Shown: piece by piece, positions 44,524 to 56,540 of the stretch
Layout of the letters: each line of letters begins with the position of its first letter
Position numbering within the stretch: the stretch's first letter is position 1
From: Rhexocercosporidium sp. MPI-PUGE-AT-0058
Lineage: Eukaryota > Ascomycota > Leotiomycetes > Helotiales
Reading direction: 5' to 3'
DNA length: 64,000 nt
Assembly: GCA_020746875.1 (NCBI GenBank)
Contig: JAGTJL010000006.1
Span: forward strand, 2,170,001-2,234,000
Program-made: the position numbers and the translations under genes
Notes under the pieces: generated by a model
The model's input: only the letters and a program-made list of their open reading frames with translations
The model's database searches: none
What the model was told of the DNA's origin: nothing

Positions 44524-46697
44524 CACTGAGAAATGGGACGCATCTGAGGGCAGAGAGACTTGTATTTTAATATAGTGCTGGTTAGCGAAACATGGTTTCT
44601 TGTGTTGATCACTTATGCATTGCCTGTTGGGCTTTCTTTGTATGGTGTATGGAGTTATATTTTGGAGAGAGGTGTGATCTTGGCTTAGGAGAGTATCAAC
44701 AGCAACATCATCAATTTTGGGTATCTCATGTACACGAGTGGGATGGTTGAGATGCAATTGCGGAATGGTGGAATAGGTTGGTATATGTATAACAGAGACA
44801 GGGATGTGGTGCGGTGGGTGGGAGTCGATGAAATCCTATAAGGGATAAGGGACGTAGAAATAACCTCACTGTTAGTGAATGATATAAAAGTACACTTTTC
44901 TTGTTTCTTTTCATCGTGCTTAGTATCTTATGTACCGGGATTCTGTCATAATACATACAATTCGGTTCCACTTGCCTTTTGGAGATGAGACGAGATGAAC
45001 TGGTGAAGGAATTGGAAGGAAGGATGACTTCCGCCACCCTTGGAAATTCGGCTAGAACTTCTGCATATCAGAGCTGTGATATTGCATGGGCGATAAATCG
45101 AAAGAAGAAATAGCTTGCGAGAAGGCTGGAAGGAGATGTGTTTGGAATCTAGGGGTGATGAGATGTGAGGTGGTCAGCTGAGCTTCCGTGTGATTGTGTG
45201 ATTTCGGAAGTTGGTCTGGCTAAATGGGGTTTTGAATGAATGTCTTAGAATATAAATTGGATAAGGTCGAGTCACTCGTGAGAAGGAAATGTCATATGCT
45301 ATTTTCACCCCGCTGGATTGCTGAAGAAGAACGCCTCTCAGCCACGTACAGTACAAGGAAGTACAAGGACATTGACTTGGAAATTCTTTCAAGAATGCAG
45401 AGCCCAACTCTAACTCAAACTCAACCTCCTCCTCCAACAGAAAAGCAAAGATATCCCCTGGTGCATTATAGTATAACAAAAATAAATAAGAAAGATTACC
45501 TGCTTTGAATCCATTTGTCCGTTGCAAGTGAATACGCATATGGGAGTTTTGGGTCGTGATCAATGCAGTCACAACAAGATGCGATGCGAATTTTAAAAGG
45601 CGAAGTAATTCATGTCTTTGAATAATTGTACAGTACAGTATTAACTGCTGGCATTCATATCATATCGCCCCCCTTTCTCTTACCGTACCGTACAGTACAA
45701 ATTCCCGACTCTACGGATCTTCTCGTCTCAATCTATCCTATCTTAGCCTTAGCCAACCGCAGTTACCGGGAGCTGAAGCGAGCAAGAGCGAACGAGCGAG
45801 CGAGCGACTACGGCTGGCTGGCTCTCTTTCCTCTCCAACCTGATTTGCAGCTGCGCCAAAACCCCCCCAAGCTACCCCCAGCTCGGTTAGTTCCAGCCCA
45901 AGTCCAGCTAGGCAGTTGAAGCGAAAAACTCTGAGCGCCGATGCCAGTGCTCAAGCCCGGTGGCCCTGTCCTTCTTTCCTCTCCCTCCTCTCCTCCTCTG
46001 CTCTCCTCAAAACAATATCCAACTCAGTCGACGATTTTGGTTCCAGTTCGCGACGTTGTACACGGAGGAAGAAGGTTGACGGAAGAAGTGCTGTTGAGAA
46101 GGAAGACGGATACCCGCAGGATCACCAGTCAAAGAAGAACGGACAGAAGGAAATCAGGAAGTCGGTCAGAGAGAAAGATGTAAGTTGAACTCCAAGTCTG
46201 CATCTGCATCTGCATCAGCCCGCAGCCACCGCCCCCCCAGCTTCACTTGCACTTCACTCCTGGGGTGAATCTGCCCGGGCCTGCATCGATCTATCTATCT
46301 TTTTCAAAGAGGTGGCACTCGAATCTCGACCGTGCGACAACACCACTACCTTCCACCGATATTCCGCATCTCCACAGCGATCTCGAACCTACGCATCCCC
46401 GAGTCGCACAAGATCCATGCATGCTGCAGCCTGGCGGATGCTGGTCATGCAACGCAATCCTTGGTAGTAGAGGAAAACCTCAGGTCGTCAAAAATCAACA
46501 ACAGCCCCGTCGCTGCTGGCGCTCATTCTTGCAACAGCATGCCAGCCACCACTGTCGAGGAATGGCTACAGTCCAGACGCGCAGACGAGCCACCTCACAG
46601 ATGCAGGAAGATCATCCGGGAATGGACTACAGAAGATGGCGCATTTGTGACGTGTTGTGCTGACGATGGAACCCAACAGACTCATTGTTTAGTCGCT
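44524..46697. other. Spacer and leader upstream of GIS2
   Basis: No gene recognised in 44,524-45,600. From about 45,650 the DNA looks like a transcribed leader. A good donor (agatgtaagttg, near 46,180) and an acceptor (tgtttag, ending at 46,692, just before the GIS2 start) suggest a leader intron of about 0.5 kb; this is inferred only from the splice motifs. Confidence 0.4.
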
Positions 46698-47649
<952 letters not shown>

Positions 47650-49455
47650 ATCCTTAGATGGATTCCCACTGGTCGATAGGCCACGATGAACTATCGATCA
47701 AAACGTGGACTTGGTCATCGATTTCCTTTTTTGTAATTGGACACGTGCCATGGATCTCACCTCCCACTCATTCTGCATATTTCTGGCTCGGCATGCGACA
47801 AAACATCGAGATCTCAACATTCATGGATTGGCTTGTTTTCCCCCGGCGCCTGGTCTTTCCCCATGTTTTTCTGACATGAACACCCAAAAGCTTTTTTTCA
47901 CGGATATTCATTTTCCTACCTTTACGAACTGGCAACCCGGTAGATACCACCTAAGCGACGTTGCGACCCCTAATTCTGCGATTTTAATGGAGAGAAAGAA
48001 GATGTGCTGTTTTGCCCCCTCTCGGCTCAAGTTGAGCAAATGGGAACTTGGTTTTGGGGCAGGCAGCACACCACTCGACAGCTATTTGAATCACACGGAG
48101 AGAGAGGCACGGATGGATAATAAGGCGATGCTAAGCGAAGCAGAGCAGAGCAAGCGCACAGGGGTAGAGACGAGATAAAGCGAACGGGCGATGTGGAAAG
48201 AAGGGATAGGATGGAGGATGGATTGATGCGGTATCCCTTAATTTGAGGGGTGTGTTGTGGTGGACTTGGTGGATTTTAGGTCCATCTTCCAGGGTGAGGT
48301 TAAGGTGGGGGACAATGGAAAGAAGACCCGTCGATGATTGAAAAGTAGCAAGCAAGCACGCAGCGTTTAGTGAAACATGAAAAGAAACGCAATGCAAAAG
48401 CAAAGCACAAGTTTCTGCTGACGTCTCGCACTTGAACCGCATTCTCTTAACTTTCGTTTTCATTTTACTGCTCTAGGGAGTTGGGAAACAGGTGAGGTTG
48501 AAAGTAGCCGTCAAGGATGGCATGGTGATATCGGGAATTCTGACCTTCTTTCCCTAGTGAGGACGTAGGTTGTTTACGTGTCACATATACCTTTGAACCT
48601 AGTCTCCTTTTCCGCCCTTTTCCGGGAGAGAATGGAAGTCTTGCAGTGCAGCACTGTCAAGAGAGAATCCGGTATTCGGTATTCTGACATCTCAGTCAAT
48701 GCCCACGGACAACGCTTTACTTAAGCGTCTCCGTCTACATACTCTCTCGCATCTTGCTGGGAGCGTGTCGGTATTGCCTTTCTCCTAGACCTCGGTCCTT
48801 GTTCTATCTTGATGGACTGGGCTGGGATTGGGATTAGAGAGGTTAAGGTTTTTGTTGATTTCTATTTCTACTGTACTTGAGAATGGTATAATGGTAGGTG
48901 GGTTAGGGAGGGTGTATCTCTGTAGATATCTGGGGTTGGATTCTGTTTAGAGGGTCTAAGGTAGTTTTTAGTGGAAGTCATGTCATGGGTCCTTTTGTCG
49001 TGTTGATAGCAGTGTGAACGTATCACTAAATTCGGGTTGCCAAGTTGGAAGCTGGGACTGCAAGTTAGACTCTAGGACTCGCTGCTGGTAGCAGCCGTAG
49101 CTTTTTTGTACGTGCTTACAATGTATCTTGAGCGTCACTGATCTGCAGCGTTGGGGTGAACTGGATCTCGCGAGGCGGAGAGAGTGAGTGCTGCTGCGGA
49201 GATGTTAGGCGAGGGTAGAACGTGCCTTCCCTTTTCATCCATCTCTTCAACCACAGCGTTCCTCCCCCATTCGTAGAGAAATGGAATCTTAGCTCCTCGC
49301 TTCCACAAGCTAAATCTTCTGCCTGCTTGATCCCCTCTGTCTGACATCCCTTCGTCCTTTCTTCCCATCTTTCACCTCCATCAACCAACCTTCTCCCTCG
49401 GCCTCATCTTGAAAGCTTCGAGATCGTCTTGGCTCAGTCCCGTCCCTCGCAGCCA
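47650..49455. other. Spacer downstream of GIS2
   Basis: About 1.8 kb without a recognisable gene. Several open frames on both strands show no family features. No RNA gene or mobile element was seen. Confidence 0.45.
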
Positions 49456-49614
49456 ATGCCCAGCGGCCCTAACATCCAAGACTGGTCTCTGACGCAAATC
49501 ATCGTCACGGCTCTGGTTGTGGGCGTTGTCACTGGTCTTACGTTCTGTGCTGCTGGTCTGTGGGTGTTGCCTAATCTTGAGGAAAGGGAAAGTGTTCGTG
49601 GTGAGGAGCATTAA
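49456..49614 (+). CDS. Small single-span membrane protein, function unknown
   Basis: A 52-residue frame starting MPSGPNIQDWSLTQIIVTA, with one hydrophobic helix (IIVTALVVGVVTGLTFCAAG) and a short acidic tail. The size and helix resemble small inner-membrane or ER subunits, but I cannot name the family. Upstream in-frame sequence is open with a TTG only. A mini-gene is plausible; chance cannot be excluded. Confidence 0.4.
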   Translation: MPSGPNIQDWSLTQIIVTALVVGVVTGLTFCAAGLWVLPNLEERESVRGEEH

Positions 49615-49801
49615 AAGGATTGTTCTGTTTCATATCGTTCGACATACTACGGCCACTCCCAGATCAATTGATCCTCTGCTATAAGTCGTCAGCTCGGAGT
49701 GACGCACTGGTACTACATTGTTAATCACAGCGCGCCGACAACTACCACTACCTCCCGCTCTTCCAACCAGACACTTCCTATCCCAATCCACTGCTGTCAT
49801 A

Positions 49802-51433
49802 ATGGGTGGAGGTTCAGTCTACAATGGTGGCGGTGGCGATGATGAGGAGGAGGTTGGCTTCACTCTTCATCAAGCCATTATCGGTAGCAAGCTTACACCA
49901 AGTAGGGTAACATCGTTGACATTGAAGAGATCCAGGCTCATGGTACGTTGCTATCTCTCTGTTCGTCATGGCAATGACTGATTTGACCAGGTATTGGTGC
50001 CGCTGATATCAGCAAGCTCAAGGCTCAGAACATCCACACGGTTGCGGTAAGCCTCCATATACCTATCACAGGTGATGATATTTGCTAATGTTGGCTGTTT
50101 GCAGACCCTCCTTTCTACCACTACGAGAAGACTCCTTAAGATCAAGGGCTTCTCCGAAATCAAAGTCGAGAAGATCAAGGAAGCTGCTAAGAAGCTGTCG
50201 GTATGTACGGCCCTGCACGCACGTATATCTCGACTAACATGATGCAGCCTACCGCTGGATTCATCACCGCCGCTGAACTTGGTCAAATCCGAAGGCGCTG
50301 TGTCAGAATCTCTACTGGCAGCAAGCAACTTGATGCTGCTCTGAACGGGTAAGTTAAGATCAGTAGGCCAATACCTATCTATGTACTGATATCTGGCAGT
50401 GGCTTTCAAACTATGAGCATCAGTGAGGTCTATGGCGAATTCAGTAGGTCTTCACTTATTCTCCATACTTGACGACCTCCACTGACTGCATGCTAGGATG
50501 CGGCAAGACTCAACTCGCGCACACCATGTCGGTCATCGCACAACTTCCGAAGGCATGCCTCAAATTTATTCTTTGATGCATCGCTGATAGTATTCCAGGA
50601 GATGGGTGGCGCTGAAGGAAAGGTTGCGTACATTGGCAAGGCAGACATCCTTTGCAATAACTTCAAACTCTAACCTCAGTAGATACTGAAGGCACCTTTC
50701 GTCCAGAGAGAATCCAAGAGATCGCCGAACGATTTGGAGGTAAATTGCAGAATCACAATATCATCGAACACCTGCTGACTGTGCCAGTTGATCCTGATCA
50801 AGCTTGCGAGAACATTGCCTACGCTCGGGCACAGAACTCTGAGGTAAACCTGCAGCTATACTAAGCAGTCTTGCATCACTAACAGGTCAGATGCAAATTG
50901 AGTTGTTGGAAGGTCTCGCTGCAAACTTTGCGACTAACGAATACCGTCTTCTCGTCATCGATAGTGTGATGTCTTTATACCGTACTGATTACTGCGGTCG
51001 TGGTGAGCTTTCAGAGCGTCAGCAAGTTCTTGGCCAGTTTCTTCGTCGTGCAACACAGATGGCGGAGGAGTTCAATTTGTGTGTCTTGATGGTATGTCTG
51101 TCCCCTTCTCTAATATTCATCAGGCTGACGAGATTGTAGACAAACCAAGTCATGTCGGACCCTGGTGCCAGTGCCCTCTTTGCAGGCGCCGATGGTCGAA
51201 AGCCTGCTGGAGGTCATATCCTTGCACATGCTTCTACTACCAGACTTCTTCTTCGCAAGGGTCGTGGTGAGGAACGTGTTGCAAAGATTGTCGATTCACC
51301 TGGTAAGTCGATTCTCGATTTTGATATTCGTCCTTCGTCGATGTTGCCTTGCTAATTATTGCTAGATTGTCCTGAGCGTGAAGCAACATACATCATTACA
51401 ACTGGTGGTATCAATGATCCTGAGAAGGCTTGA
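49802..51433 (+). CDS. DMC1: Meiotic recombinase DMC1
   Basis: RecA/Rad51-family recombinase that drives homologous strand exchange in meiosis. Thirteen exons give 340 residues: 49802-49852, 49906-49942, 49991-50046, 50105-50200, 50248-50348, 50400-50443, 50497-50552, 50599-50635, 50683-50739, 50788-50843, 50891-51091, 51140-51302 and 51366-51433. Motifs are a helix-hairpin-helix ([20 protein letters not shown]), Walker A GEFRCGKT (126-133), Walker B LLVIDS (217-222), and the DMC1-type stretch [17 protein letters not shown]. The introns after exons 7 and 8 begin with GC rather than GT. The first intron has a weak donor (GTTGGC), so the N-terminal 17 residues are uncertain. Around exon 11 the reading [11 protein letters not shown] lacks the HQ usual in this family. 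Confidence 0.93.
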
Positions 51434-51738
51434 TTTTGTATTCGAAATGTTGTCACGCTAGCTCATTACGTCTTGCAATGATTGCTGCTATTATCGTCTG
51501 GGGGAAGGTTAACAATGCATATCATGGAGCTTGAGGAGTTGCTGTTGGAAATGGAAGATACCCCTGGCGTTTGGCTTGATTTTAGCGTCATCAGATTAGA
51601 TTACGAGTAGATTTCGGCTAGAATTTCTTGGTATGTAAAAAGTTGCATCCAAAGCTTCACCACTCGCATGACCCCAATGATGCCTGCTCCCAACTACTCG
51701 ACAGTTTTATGATAGCCAACCCTCCAAATCCTCGCAAA
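51434..51738. other. Spacer between DMC1 and RRP7
   Basis: A 305-bp gap on one strand orientation, holding the DMC1 3' flank and the RRP7 promoter and leader. Nothing else is seen. Confidence 0.5.
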
Positions 51739-52686
51739 ATGTCGCAAATAGGGGAATACACCATTCTCCCAATCACAATCCCCTCCACGCCCGCCTACCC
51801 TAAAGCAACCACCCATACAGTCTACCTCCGACCACACGCACCCAAGATCCCCACCGAGAACGACTCACGAAGCCTCTTCCTAGTCAACGTCCCAATAGAC
51901 AGCACATCTGCTCACCTTCGCGCCCTCTTCACCTCCCTCCTCGGCACCGGCAGATTCGAGTCCGCATCCTTCGAGCACGAGAACAAGACTACTACGGCAT
52001 CTACCCCGATCACAACGCTCGCTCTCTCTGGCGCGAGCACAGCTGTGAACAAGAAGCGTAAGCGAGGGGATGATGTGAGAGGTGGGGCTGGAGGGGATGA
52101 AGAAGGCCTGCCGCAGATATGGGATAGAGAATTAAGGAGGAGTGGCAGTACGGCTGTCGTGACGCTCGTCGACGAGAGGAGTGTCGAGGTCGCTATCAAA
52201 GCTGCCAGGAAGCTAGGGAAGAAGGGCAAGGAGGGCGAGAGGTACATCTGGGGCGAAGGCGTAGGCGTTCCGAGTCTTGGAAGCGCACGGTACGCGGCGC
52301 ATCAGAGATTACGGTATCCTTCCAAGGTCGCATTACAGAGACATGTCGATGATTTTATTACGGCTTTTACGGAGAGGGAGGAGGAGCGAGCGAGGGAGGC
52401 GAAGAGGGTTAGGAATGTACCTGATGCGGATGGGTTCGTGACTGTTGTTAGGGGCGGTAGGACGGGGCCGGCGAGGATGGAGGATGCGGAGAGGAAGAGG
52501 GCTGAGCTTGAGGAGAAGGAGGGGAATAAGAGGGGGGCGATGCAGGAGGGTGGGTTTTATAGGTTTCAGGTCAGGGAGAGGAGGAAGGTGGAGCAGGGGG
52601 AGTTGGTTAGGAGGTTTGAGGAGGATAGGAAGCGCGTGGAGGGGATGAGGAAGGGGAGGAAGGGCGGGTTTAGGCCGGAGGTTTGA
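51739..52686 (+). CDS. RRP7: Ribosomal RNA-processing protein RRP7
   Basis: Nucleolar factor of the small-subunit processome (UTP-C/CURI complexes) needed for 18S rRNA maturation. The uninterrupted frame gives 315 residues from MSQIGEYTILPITIPSTP. An RRM-like N-terminal half contains RSLFLVNVPIDSTSAHLRALF, then a charged linker with KKRKRGDD, and TAVVTLVDERSVEVAIKAAR. The C-terminal Rrp7 domain has DADGFVTVVRGGRTG and a long basic helix GGFYRFQVRERRK. The frame is open upstream, with another ATG at 51709, adding 10 residues. I chose the inner ATG for its context (CAAAATGTC). Confidence 0.9.
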   Translation: MSQIGEYTILPITIPSTPAYPKATTHTVYLRPHAPKIPTENDSRSLFLVNVPIDSTSAHLRALFTSLLGTGRFESASFEHENKTTTASTPITTLALSGASTAVNKKRKRGDDVRGGAGGDEEGLPQIWDRELRRSGSTAVVTLVDERSVEVAIKAARKLGKKGKEGERYIWGEGVGVPSLGSARYAAHQRLRYPSKVALQRHVDDFITAFTEREEERAREAKRVRNVPDADGFVTVVRGGRTGPARMEDAERKRAELEEKEGNKRGAMQEGGFYRFQVRERRKVEQGELVRRFEEDRKRVEGMRKGRKGGFRPEV

Positions 52687-53943
52687 GTAGATGGAGGAGC
52701 TTTGGTTGGGATCTCGTAGTAGTCAGTCATGCTTCTGGATCTTGGGGTTGAGTTACGCTTGTAACCTACCTATTTCATCTCCAAGCAGGCGGTTTGGCGG
52801 ATGTCTCGTTCGGTATGTACCTCTTCTCCTATTCTTCATTCCAACAACCCAAGAAAAGAAACAAAACCAAAAATGATGACTCCGCGGGGCCATACTAGCT
52901 CTATCTCCCCCTCCTCTTTAGCTCTCTATACAAGTCAATCCTTGTCTTGAGAATGAGAGGGGAGGGTGGAGAGGGCGATGCCTACAAAAACCGCATTAAC
53001 AAATCTTCTCAACTTGTCTGATGGTGCTTTTCTTCTTTGGGAAGGGGGGGATTGGAGATGAGATGGTTTCAGGTGATGTGACGCTTACTTTGATGCAAGA
53101 TAGGGCCAGACCCAGGTGTGGAAAGAAGGGACTTTGGATGGTGGCTGGGGGCGATTCAAAGTTGACGACTGCTATTGGTCTCGAGAGGATAGTTGGAGTG
53201 TCTTTTTGAGCATCGGAGTTCCGGAGCGGGTAGGAAAAGTTGGGATTGTGAAGGATGCGAGATGGCTTGCTACTTGTTAGATTTGCAGTTTCAAGTAATG
53301 CTGCATTGGCTACTTGTACATTGGATGTGAGGTACTTCACTTCATGCTCTCACAATGAGTATTGACAATACAGTGATAGTCTCATTGAATACAGACAGAT
53401 ATCTCAATTGCTCAATTCTCAAGACGTCTTCAAGGCTTGGTTTGTCGCCCCTGCTTAAGCAAATCCAGTGTTGCTTTAATAGTCTGCGCTCTGAGTGATT
53501 TCTCCCGCTGGTTCTCGCTATGTGCAATTGCTAACAACGTACGATCAATAGAACAGGTCACAACTGATAAGAAATCCATTGTTTGTGTTTATTTTCATTA
53601 ACTTTTGACGTTGATGCAATGCAACTGCTAGAATACAAATGCAAAGACCTTGCAGTGATTTCCTGTATTGTCCTGGGTTGTTCGACCCTCTCAAAAGCCC
53701 ATATTCGTCATATCATTAAACCCGGTATCCATCCTGACTGCCCGTAGGCTAGTGCAAGTTAATTTTCATCCATAGTACTAACCTCCCCTCGCCAAAGAAG
53801 GAAAAGAAGACAAATGCATGCAGAAAACGCCAGGCATGAACATCATGATATACCCACCCAAATGCGCCCAACACCCCATGAGAACTAACCACTAAGTGAG
53901 TAAGCCCATGCAAACGCAATGCAAGGCAACAAGATGTTTGCGC
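52687..53943. other. Convergent 3' flanks of RRP7 and the hydrolase
   Basis: No gene recognised. A 114-codon minus-strand frame at 52,996-53,340 lacks family features and a clear start. No repeats or RNA genes seen. Confidence 0.45.
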
Positions 53944-54973
53944 TTAAGCAAAGTACTTCTCGAACCAGGCAATAGCTTGCATCTCAGCCTTATCAGCCCA
54001 TTCCCGCTGAACACCATCGTCTGGGACGGCGCGGACTGCGAAACCGTGCTTGGCTCCTGGCATGACGACAACCTCGTTATCGCCCTTCTTCTTGACTTCG
54101 AGGATCTCCTTCATTTGGCGGATAAGCGGTCCAGACATGGCCATGTCTGTCTCGCCGATCGCAACGCTCAATGGGAGAGTAACAGCCTCGACATCTTCTG
54201 GGACTTTAACGAACGAAGGATGAGCAGTGAAGGCACAATCGATCAATGGTTCCAAGCTCTTTGTAGCAGCGGAGGTTTGGGATTCATGACGCTTGACCCG
54301 TGTCGATGGCATGTCCTTGGCGAGCATGAATGTATGCTGACCGCCCCAGCAGAAACCACACACGCCGATCTTGAGGGAGGCTGTCTCGAATGGTGGGGGT
54401 GAGGTGCGGAGGGCCTTGAAGAAGTTGACGATTCGGGGACGGCAGACGCCTGGGCGGGTGGTAATCAACCAGGGGATAGCGTGGTACATGGCTTGGAAGG
54501 CGTAGAGGGGCTTGTAGAGGATGGTGGTGAGGAGGGAGGAGGGCGCCATGAGGTTCTCCATGATGAGGAGGCACTTCGAGGACATTGCGTGGCCTGGTAA
54601 GGTGGGGTCATTAGCTGGCTGCTCGATTTGTTTAATTATGTTCGAGGGCGTTCTGGCTTGCTAAAAGGGGGAATTGAGCTGTAAGGAAGGTTTTTGGTTG
54701 CGTGATTGAGTTGAGAGGGTAACACTCACCATTCATGAAGTCTGGGCAATAAACCAAGAAACCGCCCTTCTTCGCATACGCATCGCAGAGCATCCTATTG
54801 TTGACGAAATCGAAACCAAACGCGTCGGTGATCATGACGACTATGCCCTTGGGTGTAACACCAGCATCGGGGTAGGCAACGTAGGTTTGGAGGCCATGAA
54901 TCTCTGCGACAGTGCCGGTGGGAGTGCCAGTGTGGATGCTGCCTTTGAAGCAGTCAGCGCAAGGTCCTGTCAT
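53944..54973 (-). CDS. Dienelactone hydrolase family protein
   Basis: Alpha/beta-hydrolase of the dienelactone hydrolase family, probably cytosolic, cleaving lactone or ester bonds of an unknown substrate. Exons on the minus strand are 54730-54973 and 53944-54593, joined by a 136-bp intron, giving 297 residues. The catalytic triad is readable: Cys163 in GVCGFCWGG, Asp231 in GETDMAM and His264 in PGAKHGF. The N-terminus MTGPCADCFKGSIHTGTPTG is typical of fungal members. Such enzymes often break down aromatic compounds, but nothing next to it fixes the pathway. Confidence 0.92.
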
Positions 54974-56540
54974 GATTACTGAGGACGTTGAATGTTGGGT
55001 AGTTCGAGGTTGTGTGTTGTGAGAGGGAGGGAGGAGTAAAGGTTCGAGACGAGAGGAGAGGTGTGGTTGAAGAAGCTCTCTCCCGCGTCTCTTATCGTTC
55101 CGGCTCGGATCTGGAGATTGAACTTAGCAAGGTTTGGCCAAGCTAAGCTTTTGAGATCGACGCAGGGTTTCTACCGGGCCAAGACCGGGGGAGAAGTCAG
55201 CCTTGTATTTACTGCATCGGGATGGGAAGTTTACCTAGCTATATATGAACTGGTGATTGAATACTGTACTGTCTCTCCATATGTAGGAGCTGGGTGTAAT
55301 GTGTAATGTGAAGGTGTATACCCTGCCCTGGTACTGCCTCAATTCGCTGGTTGAGTAGTACCGAACAACAAAGCAGTACTTTTGAGGCTGTAGACTAACG
55401 AGCACTACGTACGGTACTATTTAGGTCACAAGTGAAAATAAATCGGTGATTTGGGTGGAACGTGATCAATGTTGTCGTGTTATACTACATCCTCCTCTCC
55501 ACATGCGCCGTTACATGTGATCTTCTCCCTCCAGCTTTGGATCGAGTCCCAGCATCTGCAGAGTGTGGTTTTGGTGTTCCACCAGATCTTCGGGTTGCGA
55601 GCGGGAGTGACGTTCGGATCGGGTGGGTGAGCAGTGAAACTTTTTGCTCCTTTGGTTTTGATTATCTTTCCTTTTGTCGTTGTATCCATCCTTTGATCGA
55701 TTCCCACTCTGTCGGGTCTGGATGACGGCTAGGCGTTGAACTGGCATCTTGGTCTTACTTTGTGTTACATACGCCTGGTATTGGGACCCTCTTCACAGGC
55801 AAGAATTGAGAATATTCTTTTTGACAGTGGGATTATTTAGCTCGGAATTCATATAGGAATCTGGATTCTCAACTCGAAGAGCTTCTCGCTTAGATGATTG
55901 ACAATGTTTGAGGAGCTAATGGGATGGAAATTTAAAGAACTCTGGAAGTCAAAATTGGTACCTCCTTTTAAATTACCGACGAGTCCAAGTTGGTACCGTT
56001 TCTACATGAGCATCGGCTTGGATGTTCGTCTTTCCTACCAGACTAAAACAAAATTCTCGGGACTTCTACCGTTCTTGGCCCTTAGTCCAGAATGCTATCT
56101 TCTCGACATCTACCAAGTGAGGGAAATATATTTCTCACCTATCAAGTTACCTAATTAGTAACCATGGGGATATTTCTCGCCAGCCTAAGATTCCTACACA
56201 TACATGATTGGACGTTTTGGAAGGTTCTTCAAAAGTCCGTTTTAGAAGCTCGACAAGCTCACCAATAAAGTAAAAATTATATTGGTTAACGCAGCATCTT
56301 CAGATCGGCGATGGAGGAGGGGAAATACGAGAACCTCATTGTCAATTTTCTACACACCACAAATAAATTAGACTTCACAGAACCCCAAAGGCTGTTGCCA
56401 TCGAGATCTTGGCAAATTCGCCATCACGTGATGCCCCGGTAAATTTGGACGCGAAATTGAAAGGACGCGCCGAACCTCTTCCCCCTCCCGTGTTCTGCTT
56501 GCATGTTTCCACAACAAGTCAACCACGATTACCCTTCAGG
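54974..56540. other. Spacer upstream of the large acidic protein gene
   Basis: This holds divergent promoters for the hydrolase and the large gene. From about 55,800 to 56,350 it is A/T-rich. Open frames in the middle have no family features and lack ATG starts. Confidence 0.45.

Noticed and set aside
55462..55725. 87-codon frame resembling a secreted protein
   Set aside because: It begins with GTG and no ATG or splice gives a sensible start.
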